Origin: Bacteroidota bacterium
GTDB taxonomy: Bacteria; Bacteroidota; Bacteroidia; Chitinophagales; Chitinophagaceae
Length of the DNA stretch: 64,000 nt
Direction: 5' to 3'
NCBI GenBank assembly: GCA_016712665.1
Contig: JADJQP010000001.1
Location: forward strand, 744,001 to 808,000
Part shown: positions 36,450 to 46,490 of the stretch, piece after piece
Position numbering within the stretch: the first letter of the stretch is position 1
Layout of the letters: the number at the start of each line of letters is the position of its first letter
Notes under the pieces: generated by a model
Databases searched by the model: none
What the model was told of the DNA's origin: nothing
What the model saw: only the letters and a program-made list of their open reading frames with translations
Position numbers and translations under genes: made by a program

Positions 36450-38609
36450 GGTACGTTTAGTTCCAATTTTCTGTAAGCTTTTAAAAAGAGTGCACCTAAG
36501 TTTTTGTAAGGAGGCACATAATCATCAAAAAGTTGTTTGGTTTCGCCACCCGAAAATTGTTTCGAAAGTTGTGCCCACATTTCTACCCAATCAATGTCTT
36601 TTCCGGCAAGCAGACGATCATTAAATGCTCGGATGATTGGACCGTTTATTTTGCCGGCTCCAATTTGTTTGGTGGAAACGATTTGCGCATCTTCCGATTG
36701 ACTGAGTACTGTCGAAAGATTTTGGTACGCACCACAGGCCCCAAGAATTACCACTTTGTGTCGATTATTTACATGTTCAAGAGTAAGTGGTAAATGGTAG
36801 CTATGTCCCCGATGAATCATGATAGTAGGGGCAATATTACTTGAATCTAAAAATGCTTGTAATGCATTTATCGCCATTTCATCATCTGGCTCATCAAATG
36901 GAATATTGCAATAAATATCAACTCTTTTCCCTCTTATGGAACTGATTTTTACCCATTGGGCTTCCTTCTTCACTTTCCAATCGGGAGCCCCAAAGCCACC
37001 GGTAAAACTTCTAAACACACCCTGTCCATCCTTATCGCCATAAAAAAATACCTGTTGTACCACCACGCCACTATCATCAGCCAATTGGCTATAGGGCATA
37101 ACGGTAATGGGTGGAATTCCAAATTTAGCTGTCAAGGAATCATTACTCATAGTGAGCATGGAATATAAAATGTCATAAATTTTATATCCCTTTTCATTCT
37201 TGTTGGCAGTTGCCTGGTCTTTATTAATTTTAATTTGATCAACAATATTTTTCATCAAATTGGTATCTGTTATACTACCAAAAGAATTGGCCACATCGGT
37301 AGCACCTTCCAAATCTTTTTCAAGGGTATTATCTAAGCCGGTTACAAACTCACGCATCAATTCGTTGGTATTGCTATCTTTCATGGTAGCAAGAAAGGTA
37401 TTAAGGGTATTGTAGTTGGCACAAAGTCTTAAAAAAGGTTCTAAATTTATCTTTACCGATACTGGCCAAAAACTCCGACCCAGTTTTGGGTTTCATCTTG
37501 GTCAACATTCTATTAAAACTGCCTAAAAAGCTACTCGTATAAAGATCATCGTTTCCATACACAATAACATAGTAGATTTCAATGGCACTATTTTTTTCGA
37601 TCACTTTAAAACGGACCGCATCGGATGCATTATGCAGTTCATTCATCGAGGACACGTATCGTGATGCTTCATGAGTGAGTTCTCTATCGTAAATTTTGCG
37701 TAAATCAGTGGTGAAGTATTCTTGACGCATTTCAATCATTTTTTTGAAATAGGCGTCTTGGTCTTCGGTAATTTTATTGATATCAGCTAAGCTTATTTTC
37801 CCCTTGTTCATTTCTTCGATAAAAAAAATGGCTTTCAAGGGGGTTGCAGCACTGTCGGCAATTTTGATGATGGATTGCACGTAATTATCTTGGCTACGAC
37901 GTACAATATCTCGTTCTACAGCAGTAGAAGTAGCATAATTAAGAATAATTTTGGGGTTTTTAGGAGCTGCTTTTGCTACCACCGCATCGGCGGCAGATTT
38001 GTTGTTAATGGTTCTGATTTTTTTGATTAGTATTTCAGGATATTGTTCAGCCATTCCTTCCATTAAAGCCACACTGGCTGCATTGTCACTTTCAATTAAT
38101 GGCGCCAGAGTATACATTGCTTTATCCACATTATTTCGAACATATGCGACTGTATTTTTATTATGCAGTCCTCGAATTACCTGATAGGTATGTTCAAATA
38201 AATTAACATAAAAAGGGATATCGACAATACCATCGCTGATATCGACATTAAAGAGTTTGAGGTTGTCGATAATTCTTCCTAGATATCGACGTTTTTGCAT
38301 ATCCTCCGTCTCATTATTCTCGATATAGGCAATAATTTTAGCTGTTTTCTTAAAGATTGCATTAGATAACAAAGCGGTTTTGTTGATATCGCCATCTCTG
38401 TCAATCAATTGATCGTAAATGCCGTCAGCTACATCAGCCTTTTGCAATTGTCGGTCAATCATATTCATGATTTGCATTCTTCCGGAAGTAATCAAATGCC
38501 TTTTTTGGATGGTATCTACCAGTATTTCAGTTGAAACCGAAGCGGTTGTTTGTGCATTCGCCCCAAAAGAAAGAAGCATACAACAAATAAATAAGGAAAA
38601 TCGGGACAT
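36443..38609 (-). CDS. Exported protein with caspase-like (clan CD) C-terminal motifs, one frame break
   Basis: Two frames (37401-38609 and 36443-37384) join if one base is removed near 37430, giving the continuous reading FRLCANYNTLNTFLATMKDSN and a protein of about 720 residues. It has a signal peptide (MSRFSLFICCMLLSFGANAQ) and a helical N-terminal two-thirds. The C-terminal part carries IMIHRGHSYHLP and, about 20 residues later, VVILGACGAYQNL. Their spacing and strand context are like the His and Cys motifs of caspase-fold peptidases. Peptidase activity is inferred from these two motifs only, and I do not recognise the full family. Confidence 0.65.
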
Positions 38610-38686
38610 TCAGTTTATTGCTAATTAGAAAGTAAAAATACAATTAAATACCTTGATAGTATATATTGTAAATCATTTTTTAAAAT

Positions 38687-38694
38687 TATCTTTG
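38687..38694 (+). promoter_or_regulatory. TTG-N18-TATCTTTG promoter of prfA
   Basis: A TTG at 38666-38668 lies 18 nt before a perfect TAnnTTTG box that ends 7 nt before the ATG. The transcript would be nearly leaderless. Confidence 0.7.
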
Positions 38695-38701
38695 CATCCC
38701 T

Positions 38702-39776
38702 ATGCTCGATAAGTTAGAAGCCATCAAAGGCAGATTTGATAATATTGGTGTATCGCTTACCAACCCGGAGGTGGTTTCGGATCAAAAAAAATACTCGCAA
38801 CTCAGCAAAGAATACCGCAAACTGGAGAAAATTGTAGACGCCTACAAGATGTATAAAAATTGCATCGAATCGATTGCTTTTGCAAAGGAAGTGTTGGCAA
38901 CAGAAAGTGATGAAGATTTGCGCGAAATGGCTAAGGAAGATTTAATGGCACTTGAAGCCTCCAAAGAGGGGTTTAGAAGAAACCGTAAGGCAACTATTAA
39001 TTCCCAAAGATCCACAGGATGAAAAGAATGTGGTAATGGAAATTCGTGCCGGTACCGGTGGCGACGAGGCCAGTATTTTTGCCGGAGATTTGATGCGGAT
39101 GTATATCCGTTATTGCGAAGCTAGGGGTTGGAAGGTATCTATTATTGATGAAAGTGAAGGTACATCTGGCGGATATAAGGAGGTGATTATTGAGGTAGTA
39201 GGTGAAGATGTGTATGGCACTATGAAATATGAAAGCGGTGTGCATCGGGTGCAACGGGTGCCTGCAACCGAAGGTAGTGGGAGAGTGCATACCTCAGCAG
39301 CCACGGTAGCAGTAATGCCCGAAGCAGAAGAAGTAGATTTTGAACTCAAAGAGTCGGACCTAAAAATGGAAACCGCAAGAAGTGGTGGTGCCGGAGGACA
39401 AAATGTAAATAAGGTGGAAACCAAAGTAATTTTGACCCATATACCAACTGGAACCGTAGTTACTTGCCAAACAGATCGTTCGCAATTGGGAAATCGGATT
39501 CGCGCCACGGAAATGATGCGAACTAAATTATATGAAGAGGAAGTTCGCAAGCACGAGGAAGCGATCGCAAAAAGTAGAAAGACTCTTGTAAGCAGTGGTG
39601 ATCGATCGGCAAAAATCAGGACGTACAACTGGCCGCAAGGGCGTATTACCGATCATCGCATCAATAAAACCATTTATGCATTAGATAGTTTTGTTAATGG
39701 AGATATTCAGGAAATGCTGGATGCATTGCAATTTGCAGAAAATGCTGAAAAAATGAAGGCAGGAGAATTGGTGTAG
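38702..39776 (+). CDS. prfA: Peptide chain release factor 1 (one frame break)
   Basis: RF1 ends translation at UAA and UAG. The GGQ motif is in RSGGAGGQNVNKVETKV, and the C-terminal QGRITDHRINKTIY is typical. As read, the frame breaks near 38972: KEGFRRNRK in one frame should be KEGLEETVRQLLIPKDPQDEKN in the other. One extra T in a TTT run (38972-38974) explains it. Being essential, the gene is almost certainly intact in the organism. Confidence 0.95.
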
Positions 39777-39783
39777 GATATAC

Positions 39784-40354
39784 CTAAGATAAAAATTCCT
39801 TGAATTATTTCCTTTCCGTAGTCTGTCATATAACTTTCCGGATGAAATTGCACTCCATGTACATCAAACGATTTGTGTTTCATGCTCATGATATGGTTTT
39901 CCGTTGACATTGCCGTTATTTCAAGGGACTCAGGGAAAAGAAATTTCTCTACTACCCAGGAATGGTATAAGCCCACTTTGATTTTGCTAATGTCCGTATG
40001 AAAGGAAAATATTTTATGGGGTCTGAGCAACTGTAGTTCGGTTTGATAACCATGGTATGGATGCGGTAAATTTTGAAGTCGACCACCAAAAGCTTCTGCA
40101 ATGGCTTGATGACCTAGGCAGATACCCAATATGGAGTGAGTGGGAGAAAGCGCTTTAATAATATCTACAATATTTCCTGATTCACTGGGTGTGGCGGGTC
40201 CTGGCGAAATAATAATCTTATCAAACTGCCGGGCCTGTTCAATACTCACTTCATTATTTTTTAGAATAGAAATATCATCCATTTTCAATTGACGCAATAA
40301 TTCCACAATATTGTATGTGAAGGAATCATAATTATCAATGAGTAATAATTTCAA
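39784..40354 (-). CDS. pabA: Aminodeoxychorismate/anthranilate synthase glutamine amidotransferase subunit
   Basis: Class I glutamine amidotransferase: LLLIDNYDSFTYN start, GICLGHQAI with the nucleophile Cys, and GVQFHPESYMTDYG with the catalytic His and Glu. As read, the frame runs on to 39707 and overlaps prfA by 70 nt with an odd tail. Removing one base near 39798 gives an earlier stop at 39784, 7 nt from the prfA stop, which is the more natural end. It is divergent from pabB; with pabB and the lyase it forms the p-aminobenzoate (folate) set. Confidence 0.88.
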
Positions 40355-40389
40355 TTTTAGCTATTTTTACACAAATTAAATCTGAATCC

Positions 40390-41361
40390 TTGAATTCGCA
40401 GCAGCAAATCATAAAAAAGATTAATGAGTACAGCAAAAGCAAAATACCCTTTTTTCTTTTTGTTGATTTTGAAATGCAAAAGCCGGCCTTGTATACGGTG
40501 GAAGAGTTGAATGAAAATAAAATACTGGTTTCGTTTCCAACCTATACCAATGCAGAGGACAAAGATAGCAATAGTTCAATCGAACTGAAGGTACAGAATA
40601 CGGAAGTGAACGAGTACCGAAATGCGTATGATATAGTATGGCAACATCTCCAGTACGGCAATTCATACCTAACCAATCTAACAGGAAAAACAAACATTGA
40701 CAGCAATCATTCATTGCCTCAAATTTTTGCCGCAGCAAAATCTCTGTATAAAATCCAGTACAAAGAGGAATGGGTTTGTTTTTCACCGGAATGTTTTATA
40801 AAAATCAAGAACGGAGAAATCTCTTCATTTCCCATGAAAGGTACCATTGATGCCAGCGTACCCAATGCGATGCAAACCTTGATGGACGATAAAAAAGAGA
40901 TAGCCGAACATTATACCATTGTAGATCTTATTAGAAATGACCTAAGTCTTGTGGCAACAAATGTGACGGTCGAAAAATTTCGGTATATCGATAGTGTAAA
41001 ATCAAACCATAGGACTTTGCTACAAGCTAGTTCAGAAATTAAGGGGCGATTGCCTGAAGGGTATCAGCAACAACTGGGTGACATATTATTTGCCTTGTTA
41101 CCGGCAGGCTCGATAAGCGGCGCACCGAAAGCCAAAACCGTTGAAATCATTCAGCAGGCTGAAAGCGAAAAGCGCGGTTACTATACCGGTGTTTCTTTTT
41201 ATTTTGACGGCGCTTCCGTCGATAGCTGTGTCTTGATTCGCTTTGTAGAACATCTCGACAATAAATGGTTTTATAGAAGTGGCGGTGGAATTACCATCAA
41301 TAGCGAAATGGAAAAAGAATTTCAAGAATTATTAGATAAAATATATGTCCCAATTTATTGA
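40390..41361 (+). CDS. pabB: Aminodeoxychorismate synthase component I
   Basis: A 323-residue chorismate-binding enzyme, shorter than the E. coli protein as is usual in this phylum. Signatures are SFPMKGTIDAS, DLIRNDLSLVATNV, LLPAGSISGAPKAKTVEII and YRSGGGITINS. It aminates chorismate with ammonia from the PabA-type subunit. The start used is TTG at 40390, since no ATG lies in a sensible position. It overlaps the following lyase gene by 16 nt. Confidence 0.9.
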   Translation: MNSQQQIIKKINEYSKSKIPFFLFVDFEMQKPALYTVEELNENKILVSFPTYTNAEDKDSNSSIELKVQNTEVNEYRNAYDIVWQHLQYGNSYLTNLTGKTNIDSNHSLPQIFAAAKSLYKIQYKEEWVCFSPECFIKIKNGEISSFPMKGTIDASVPNAMQTLMDDKKEIAEHYTIVDLIRNDLSLVATNVTVEKFRYIDSVKSNHRTLLQASSEIKGRLPEGYQQQLGDILFALLPAGSISGAPKAKTVEIIQQAESEKRGYYTGVSFYFDGASVDSCVLIRFVEHLDNKWFYRSGGGITINSEMEKEFQELLDKIYVPIY

Positions 41362-41948
41362 AACCATTAAATTAGTAGATACGGAATACCAGCATCTCGA
41401 CCTGCATGTACAACGGATTCAAGATACCTGTAGGCGATATTATGGACAAGCAAGAGACCTAAGGGATATTAGAAGAAGTTTACAAGCAGCTCAGGTAAAT
41501 TTGGTATATACAAAGTGACCCTTCGTTATGATTTAGATAGTTGTTCCTAGAAGCAGTTTCCTATCAGAAAAAGAACATGCATCAATTGGTACTTATTGAG
41601 GACAACCAAATTCAATATAATTTCAAGTTTGCCAATCGTAGCCGATTAGAGCAACTTCAAAAGCTGGCCGGTATGCAAAATGAATGTATCATCATACAGA
41701 ACAATCGTATTACAGATACCTCCTATTCGAATCTGGCTTTTTGGACCGGAACCGAATGGCATACGCCTCTCCATCCCCTGTTGGCAGGCACTAAACGAAA
41801 ATTTCTTTTAGATTCCAAGCAAATTGTTGAGAAGGATATTTTGTTAGTAGATTTGTCAACATATCATAAGGTTACCCTCATCAATGCGATGCTCGAATTA
41901 GGAGAAATTGAATTTGGAATCGATAGAATCATCCATTTATCGAATTAA
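41346..41948 (+). CDS. pabC: Aminodeoxychorismate lyase-like class IV aminotransferase (two frame breaks)
   Basis: The gene begins MSQFIETIKLVDTEYQHLDLH inside the end of pabB and continues in other frames as VKFGIYKVTLRYDLD and FLEAVSYQKKNMHQLVLIEDNQ. A missing A near 41497-41499 and a missing T near 41544 restore one frame of about 200 residues, the length of short PabC-like proteins in Bacteroidota. Position after pabB supports release of p-aminobenzoate and pyruvate. A class IV PLP fold is likely, although the PLP-binding Lys is not obvious and activity is inferred. Confidence 0.75.
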
Positions 41949-41954
41949 AAAAAT

Positions 41955-41962
41955 TAACTTTG
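41955..41962 (+). promoter_or_regulatory. TAnnTTTG -7 box (TAACTTTG)
   Basis: Ends only 4 nt before the ATG of the DUF502 gene, implying a leaderless transcript. Confidence 0.55.
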
Positions 41963-41966
41963 CGCC

Positions 41967-42587
41967 ATGCGAAAAATCGCCACCCATCTGCTTCGATATT
42001 TTTTTCAAGGAATCATTATAGTATCTCCTTTGGCGGTAACCATTTGGGCGGCTTATTCGGTATTTGATATCATTGATAGTTCTACACGCATTCCTTCTCT
42101 GCCGAGAGGGGTTGGATTTGTTATTGTAATTTCTTCATTGGTACTAATTGGATGGTTGGGTAGCACTTTTTTTATCTGGAAATTATTGATAAATTTCTTT
42201 GATAATATTCTGGAACGAACGCCATTCCTTAAATTTATTTATAGTTCCGTGAAGGATGTGGTGGAAAGTTTCATGGGCGATAAAAAGAAGTTTACAAAGC
42301 CGGTGCTTGTAAAAATCAGAACCAATCCCGAAATTTTTCAGATTGGTTTTATTACCCAAAAGGATTTAAGCAAACTTGGTTTTACAGATAAAGTGGCTGT
42401 GTATCTTCCACATTCTTATGCAGTAAGCGGCGTACTAGTGATCGTAGATAATGAAAATGTTTCCATGCTGGATATGAATCCATCCGATGCAATGAAAATG
42501 GCTGTAAGTGGCGGTATGACCGGATATGATGATGAAGAACATGAAGAAGGGGAGAGTGCAGGTCCTTCGCTGTCCATGATTTCCTAA
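41967..42587 (+). CDS. DUF502 family membrane protein
   Basis: 206 residues with two N-terminal membrane helices (YFFQGIIIVSPLAVTIWAAY and FVIVISSLVLIGWLGST) and the family motifs NFFDNILERTPFLKFIYSSVKDV and VAVYLPHSYAVSGVLVIVD. The function of the family is not established. The C-terminus is acidic. It stands as its own transcription unit. Confidence 0.88.
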   Translation: MRKIATHLLRYFFQGIIIVSPLAVTIWAAYSVFDIIDSSTRIPSLPRGVGFVIVISSLVLIGWLGSTFFIWKLLINFFDNILERTPFLKFIYSSVKDVVESFMGDKKKFTKPVLVKIRTNPEIFQIGFITQKDLSKLGFTDKVAVYLPHSYAVSGVLVIVDNENVSMLDMNPSDAMKMAVSGGMTGYDDEEHEEGESAGPSLSMIS

Positions 42588-42633
42588 TAGGAAGACGGCA
42601 GTCATTTGTGCTGGCTTTTTTTAAATTAATGCT

Positions 42634-42641
42634 TACTTTTG
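42634..42641 (+). promoter_or_regulatory. TAnnTTTG -7 box (TACTTTTG) of fumC
   Basis: Matches the -7 consensus, about 31 nt before the fumC ATG. Confidence 0.5.
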
Positions 42642-42672
42642 CGCACTTTAAAATTATTAATTTTTATTTAGT

Positions 42673-44100
42673 ATGACGTATCGTATCGAAAAAGACACCA
42701 TGGGAGAGGTATCAGTACCTTCTAATGCCATTTACGGAGCGCAAACACAGCGCTCTATCGACAATTTTAAAATTGCACAGGACATCAATAAAATGCCAAA
42801 AGAAATTATTGAAGCGTTTGCCTATTTAAAAAAAGCAGCCGCCATTACCAATATGGAGGCAAAAGTATTGTCGAAAGAAAAATGCGCGTTAATTGGCAAA
42901 GTTTGTGATGAAATTTTAGAAGGAAAACATGCCGATGCATTTCCTCTGGTAGTGTGGCAAACAGACAGCGGCACGCAAAGCAACATGAATGTGAATGAAG
43001 TGGTGGCGTATCGAGGTCATGTATTGCAAGGGGGTAAACTTAAGGACAAAGACAAATTTTTGCATCCCAATGATGATGTCAATAAAAGTCAAAGTAGCAA
43101 TGATACCTTTCCAACAGCTATGCATATTGCAGCCTATAAAATGCTGATGCAAACAACCATTCCGGGTATCACTTTGCTCCGCAATACCTTGGATAAGAAG
43201 TCCAAAAAATTTATGAATGTAGTGAAAATAGGTCGTACCCATTTTATGGATGCCACCCCATTAACCGTAGGCCAGGAGTTTAGTGGGTATGTAAGTCAAT
43301 TGGATCATGGGTTGCGTGCTATAAAAAATAGTTTGGCCCATTTAAGTGAATTGGCATTAGGTGGTACAGCAGTGGGTACCGGAATCAATACTCCAAAGAA
43401 CTATGCAAAAAATGTAGCGAAACATATTGCAAAATTGACAAAACTTCCCTTCGTAACTGCTGAAAATAAATTTGAATCGTTGGCGGCGCATGATGCCATA
43501 GTTGAAGCGCATGGTGCTTTAAAGACGGTGGCCGTTTCTTTAATGAAAATTGCCAATGATATTCGGATGCTTTCTTCTGGTCCTCGTTCAGGTATTGGCG
43601 AAATTTTTATTTTTGATAATGAGCCTGGAAGTTCTATTATGCCCGGTAAAGTGAACCCCACCCAATGTGAAGCACTCACTATGATTGCAGCGCAGGTAAT
43701 GGGAAATGATGTGGCTATTGGCATTGGAGGCAGTATGGGACATTTTGAATTAAATGTATTTAAGCCAATGATGATTTACAACTTTTTGCATAGTGCGCGT
43801 TTGATAGGTGATGGTTGTGTTTCTTTTAATGATAAATGCGCCATAGGACTTGAACCAATCAGGGCAAATATTAAAAAACATGTCGACAATTCATTGATGT
43901 TGGTTACGGCCTTAAATACAAAGATTGAGTATTACAAATCAGCAGAAATCGCACAGAAAGCACACAAGGAAGGAACGTCCCTCAAGGAAATGGCCGTTAA
44001 ATGGTGCCTTTTTCCAAAAGAATTTGATGCCCCCCTGCGCGAAAAATTCGCCCCGCTGGGTAAGACCCTTAGGATAGTGGGGATTTGTATTAGGGGTTAG
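42673..44100 (+). CDS. fumC: Class II fumarate hydratase
   Basis: Fumarase converts fumarate to L-malate in the TCA cycle. The signature GSSIMPGKVNPTQCEAL is present, along with TDSGTQSNMNVNEV, NDTFPTAMH and GRTHFMDATPLTVGQE. The N-terminus is normal. The last 35 residues (from WCLFPKEFDAP) do not look like the family, whereas the +1 frame ends in WVRPLG and a stop at 44077, closer to a usual fumarase end. One or more base errors near 44000-44060 are likely. Confidence 0.93.
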   Translation: MTYRIEKDTMGEVSVPSNAIYGAQTQRSIDNFKIAQDINKMPKEIIEAFAYLKKAAAITNMEAKVLSKEKCALIGKVCDEILEGKHADAFPLVVWQTDSGTQSNMNVNEVVAYRGHVLQGGKLKDKDKFLHPNDDVNKSQSSNDTFPTAMHIAAYKMLMQTTIPGITLLRNTLDKKSKKFMNVVKIGRTHFMDATPLTVGQEFSGYVSQLDHGLRAIKNSLAHLSELALGGTAVGTGINTPKNYAKNVAKHIAKLTKLPFVTAENKFESLAAHDAIVEAHGALKTVAVSLMKIANDIRMLSSGPRSGIGEIFIFDNEPGSSIMPGKVNPTQCEALTMIAAQVMGNDVAIGIGGSMGHFELNVFKPMMIYNFLHSARLIGDGCVSFNDKCAIGLEPIRANIKKHVDNSLMLVTALNTKIEYYKSAEIAQKAHKEGTSLKEMAVKWCLFPKEFDAPLREKFAPLGKTLRIVGICIRG

Positions 44101-44163
44101 CCTATTTTTGTGTATTTAAAATCGGGCTCATAAAAAGAATTATCATTTAAGGAGCCCTCGTTT

Positions 44164-44171
44164 TATCTTTG
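44164..44171 (+). promoter_or_regulatory. TAnnTTTG -7 box (TATCTTTG)
   Basis: Perfect match that ends 6 nt before the GTG of the glycosyltransferase gene, arguing for the GTG start and a leaderless mRNA. Confidence 0.6.
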
Positions 44172-44177
44172 AGGCCG

Positions 44178-45299
44178 GTGAATTCAAAAAAAGCAATTAT
44201 TCGCATTCTTTCTATCGTTCCTTATCAGGTATTTCCGGCTGTGATGGGTGGACAAAAGGGGATTGCTTTATTCTACAGGTATCTAAGTCAACTGCTTCCC
44301 CTTACTGTACTAACCATACAAAACAATACATCACACGAAAACTACAAAGTGATTTCAACTCTTTCGAATGCGCGTTGGCGTTATATGAATCCGCTATTGT
44401 TTTTCACTCTGCGAAGGCTATCAAAAGAACAGAGTATTACCCACCTTTTATTTGAGCATCCTTACTATGCCTGGTTGATATCCATTTTTAGAAATTTTTC
44501 TTCGAAGCAAATTATTGTCCATTCGCATAATATCGAAAGTGAGCGATTTAGGAGTATTGGAAAATGGTGGTGGAAACTGTTATGGCATTACGAAAAATGG
44601 GCATATGGGAATGCTCATTTTGTATGGTTTAAAACTACCGATGATATGGAATATGCCATCAGCCAATACCGCCTGAATTCAGAGCGCTGTTCTGTTATTC
44701 CCTATGGCGTGGAACTCACTGAATTACCAAGCGGTTCGGAGCTGAAGAAGTCTAGAGAAACATTGCAGAAGCTGTATAACATTCAGGAGAGGGAAACTAT
44801 TATTTTGTTCAACGGTACGCTTAGCTATAAACCCAATTTAGATGCATTGCTTTCAATTCTTGATGAAATCAATCCCCTGCTGTTACAAAGGGAGATATCT
44901 TACAAAATTCTTATCTGTGGGAAAAACCTTCCTGCCACTTACAATGAACTATCAGACTACTCTTCAAAGAATATTATTTACTGTGGTTTTGTAGATGACA
45001 TTGATTTATATTTTAAAGGCTGTGATATTTTTTTAAATCCATTACAAGATGGTGGGGGTATCAAAACCAAATTGGTTGAAGCCTTGGGTTTTGGCAAAAT
45101 ATGTATTTCATCTGCAAATGGTGCGATTGGCGTATTGCCACAGCAAACGCAGGGTAGGCTTCATATAGTATCTGATACAGATTGGAAGGCATACAGCGAC
45201 AAAATCTGTTTACTATCAGGTCCGATGACGAATGATAATAGTGACTTTTACCGAGCATTTTCCTGGAAGCAAATCTGCAAACAGCCTTATCAATTTTAG
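44178..45299 (+). CDS. Glycosyltransferase family 4-like protein
   Basis: GT-B fold enzyme: N-terminal FPAVMGGQKGIALFYRYLSQL, a central VIPYGVEL, ILFNGTLSYKPNLDALLSIL, and IFLNPLQDGGGIKTKLVEALGFGKICISS, the donor-nucleotide region. I start at the GTG at 44178, because the upstream TTG lies inside the promoter box. The C-terminus (WKQICKQPYQF) probably reflects an extra A in the run at 45279-45281; without it the end reads ICNSLINF. The sugar donor and acceptor are unknown and no glycan cluster surrounds it. Confidence 0.85.
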   Translation: MNSKKAIIRILSIVPYQVFPAVMGGQKGIALFYRYLSQLLPLTVLTIQNNTSHENYKVISTLSNARWRYMNPLLFFTLRRLSKEQSITHLLFEHPYYAWLISIFRNFSSKQIIVHSHNIESERFRSIGKWWWKLLWHYEKWAYGNAHFVWFKTTDDMEYAISQYRLNSERCSVIPYGVELTELPSGSELKKSRETLQKLYNIQERETIILFNGTLSYKPNLDALLSILDEINPLLLQREISYKILICGKNLPATYNELSDYSSKNIIYCGFVDDIDLYFKGCDIFLNPLQDGGGIKTKLVEALGFGKICISSANGAIGVLPQQTQGRLHIVSDTDWKAYSDKICLLSGPMTNDNSDFYRAFSWKQICKQPYQF

Positions 45300-45310
45300 A
45301 GAAGTAAATG

Positions 45311-45685
45311 CTACCAGGAATCCACCTTTCGTTTTACTATCAAAAAATGGTTCTTATCAATAGGTAAATAACCATACTCAAAGCAATAATAATAAAGTTT
45401 CCCCTTTTTATTATCATAGATATTGGTGTGGTATTTAAATTGAAATCCTTTACCGGTTAAACGTTCTAAGTTGGTTTTGGTAATCATTTTGTCTCCAAGA
45501 ATCTGTTGCAGTATCAACCTGTTTTTCCGAAGGGCATTCATAATGTTTCGAACAAAATTGGTTTCAACTGCTTTTAATTGGTTGTTGTAGTGATTTCGAC
45601 AATAATCGTCGCAAAATTTCTTGTCGATTCTTCCTCGCACGGCTTTACCGCAGGCAAGGCATACTTTTGCTTGAGTGGTGGTCAT
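45311..45685 (-). CDS. Zinc-ribbon (DUF2116-like) protein
   Basis: About 124 residues beginning MTTTQAKVCLACGKAVRG, with paired Cys residues in CLACG and FCDDYC that fit a small zinc ribbon, followed by a basic helical region and an aromatic C-terminal part (YYYCFEYGYLPIDK). This is a conserved Bacteroidota protein of unknown function. The longer open frame adds 35 residues that do not fit. Confidence 0.7.
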   Translation of the reverse strand: MTTTQAKVCLACGKAVRGRIDKKFCDDYCRNHYNNQLKAVETNFVRNIMNALRKNRLILQQILGDKMITKTNLERLTGKGFQFKYHTNIYDNKKGKLYYYCFEYGYLPIDKNHFLIVKRKVDSW

Positions 45686-45886
45686 AGTAGGTGCTTTTTC
45701 AAAAACTAAGATAAGGTAATATTCTATAAATTGAAAAGGATGTGGCCATTTTTTGAAGTATCTAATGGACCCATTGCTGATTTTTTTCATTTGTTAGCTT
45801 TTTCTTGCTAAAGCCATTCTGACATAACGGATGGTTAAGGATGTGGTCGATATATGATTTCAGATTCATAAATTGTCAAATTGCCT

Positions 45887-45894
45887 TACCTTTG
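45887..45894 (+). promoter_or_regulatory. TAnnTTTG -7 box (TACCTTTG) of def
   Basis: Ends 7 nt before the ATG of the peptide deformylase gene. Confidence 0.6.
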
Positions 45895-45901
45895 TAGTTC
45901 T

Positions 45902-46480
45902 ATGATACTACCAATTGTGGCTTATGGAAATCCGATACTACGTAAGGTCTGTAAGCCTATTACTGCTGATTATCCCAACCTAAGGGAACTTATCAAAAAT
46001 ATGTGGGAGACCCTATATAACTCTAATGGGGTAGGTTTGGCGGCTCCGCAAATTAATCATGAAATCCGACTTTTTTTGGTAGATACCTTGCAAATTGTGC
46101 AAGGTGCTGATGAGGAAGACGCGGAGACGTATAAAAATGAAAAGGCGATTAAGCAGGTTTTTATTAATCCAAGAGTGGTATCGCTGGATGGGGATGACTG
46201 GAAGTACAATGAGGGCTGCCTGAGCATCCCTAAAATTAGAGAAGATATTTACCGACCCGAAAGGGTGACACTGGAGTATATGGATGAGCAATTTGTTGCT
46301 CATACCGGCACGTTTGACGGCATAACGGCCCGGGTGATTTTACATGAGTACGACCATATTGAGGGAAAGTTGTTTATAGATCATATCAAGCCTATTACCA
46401 AGCGATTGATCAAATCAAAATTAGATAATATTGTAAAGGGAAAGGTGAAGGTTGATTACAGGATGTTTTTCGTAAAGTAA
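45902..46480 (+). CDS. def: Peptide deformylase
   Basis: Removes the N-formyl group from new proteins. All three motifs are present: GVGLAAPQI, EGCLSIP with the metal-ligand Cys, and HEYDHIEGKLF with the HExxH ligands. The ATG at 45902 fits the promoter position; the longer frame crosses the -7 box. The 192 residues are normal. Confidence 0.96.
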   Translation: MILPIVAYGNPILRKVCKPITADYPNLRELIKNMWETLYNSNGVGLAAPQINHEIRLFLVDTLQIVQGADEEDAETYKNEKAIKQVFINPRVVSLDGDDWKYNEGCLSIPKIREDIYRPERVTLEYMDEQFVAHTGTFDGITARVILHEYDHIEGKLFIDHIKPITKRLIKSKLDNIVKGKVKVDYRMFFVK

Positions 46481-46490
46481 GCATGGCCAA

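Noticed and set aside
39110..39628. 172-aa minus-strand frame
   Set aside because: It is antisense to the conserved prfA gene.
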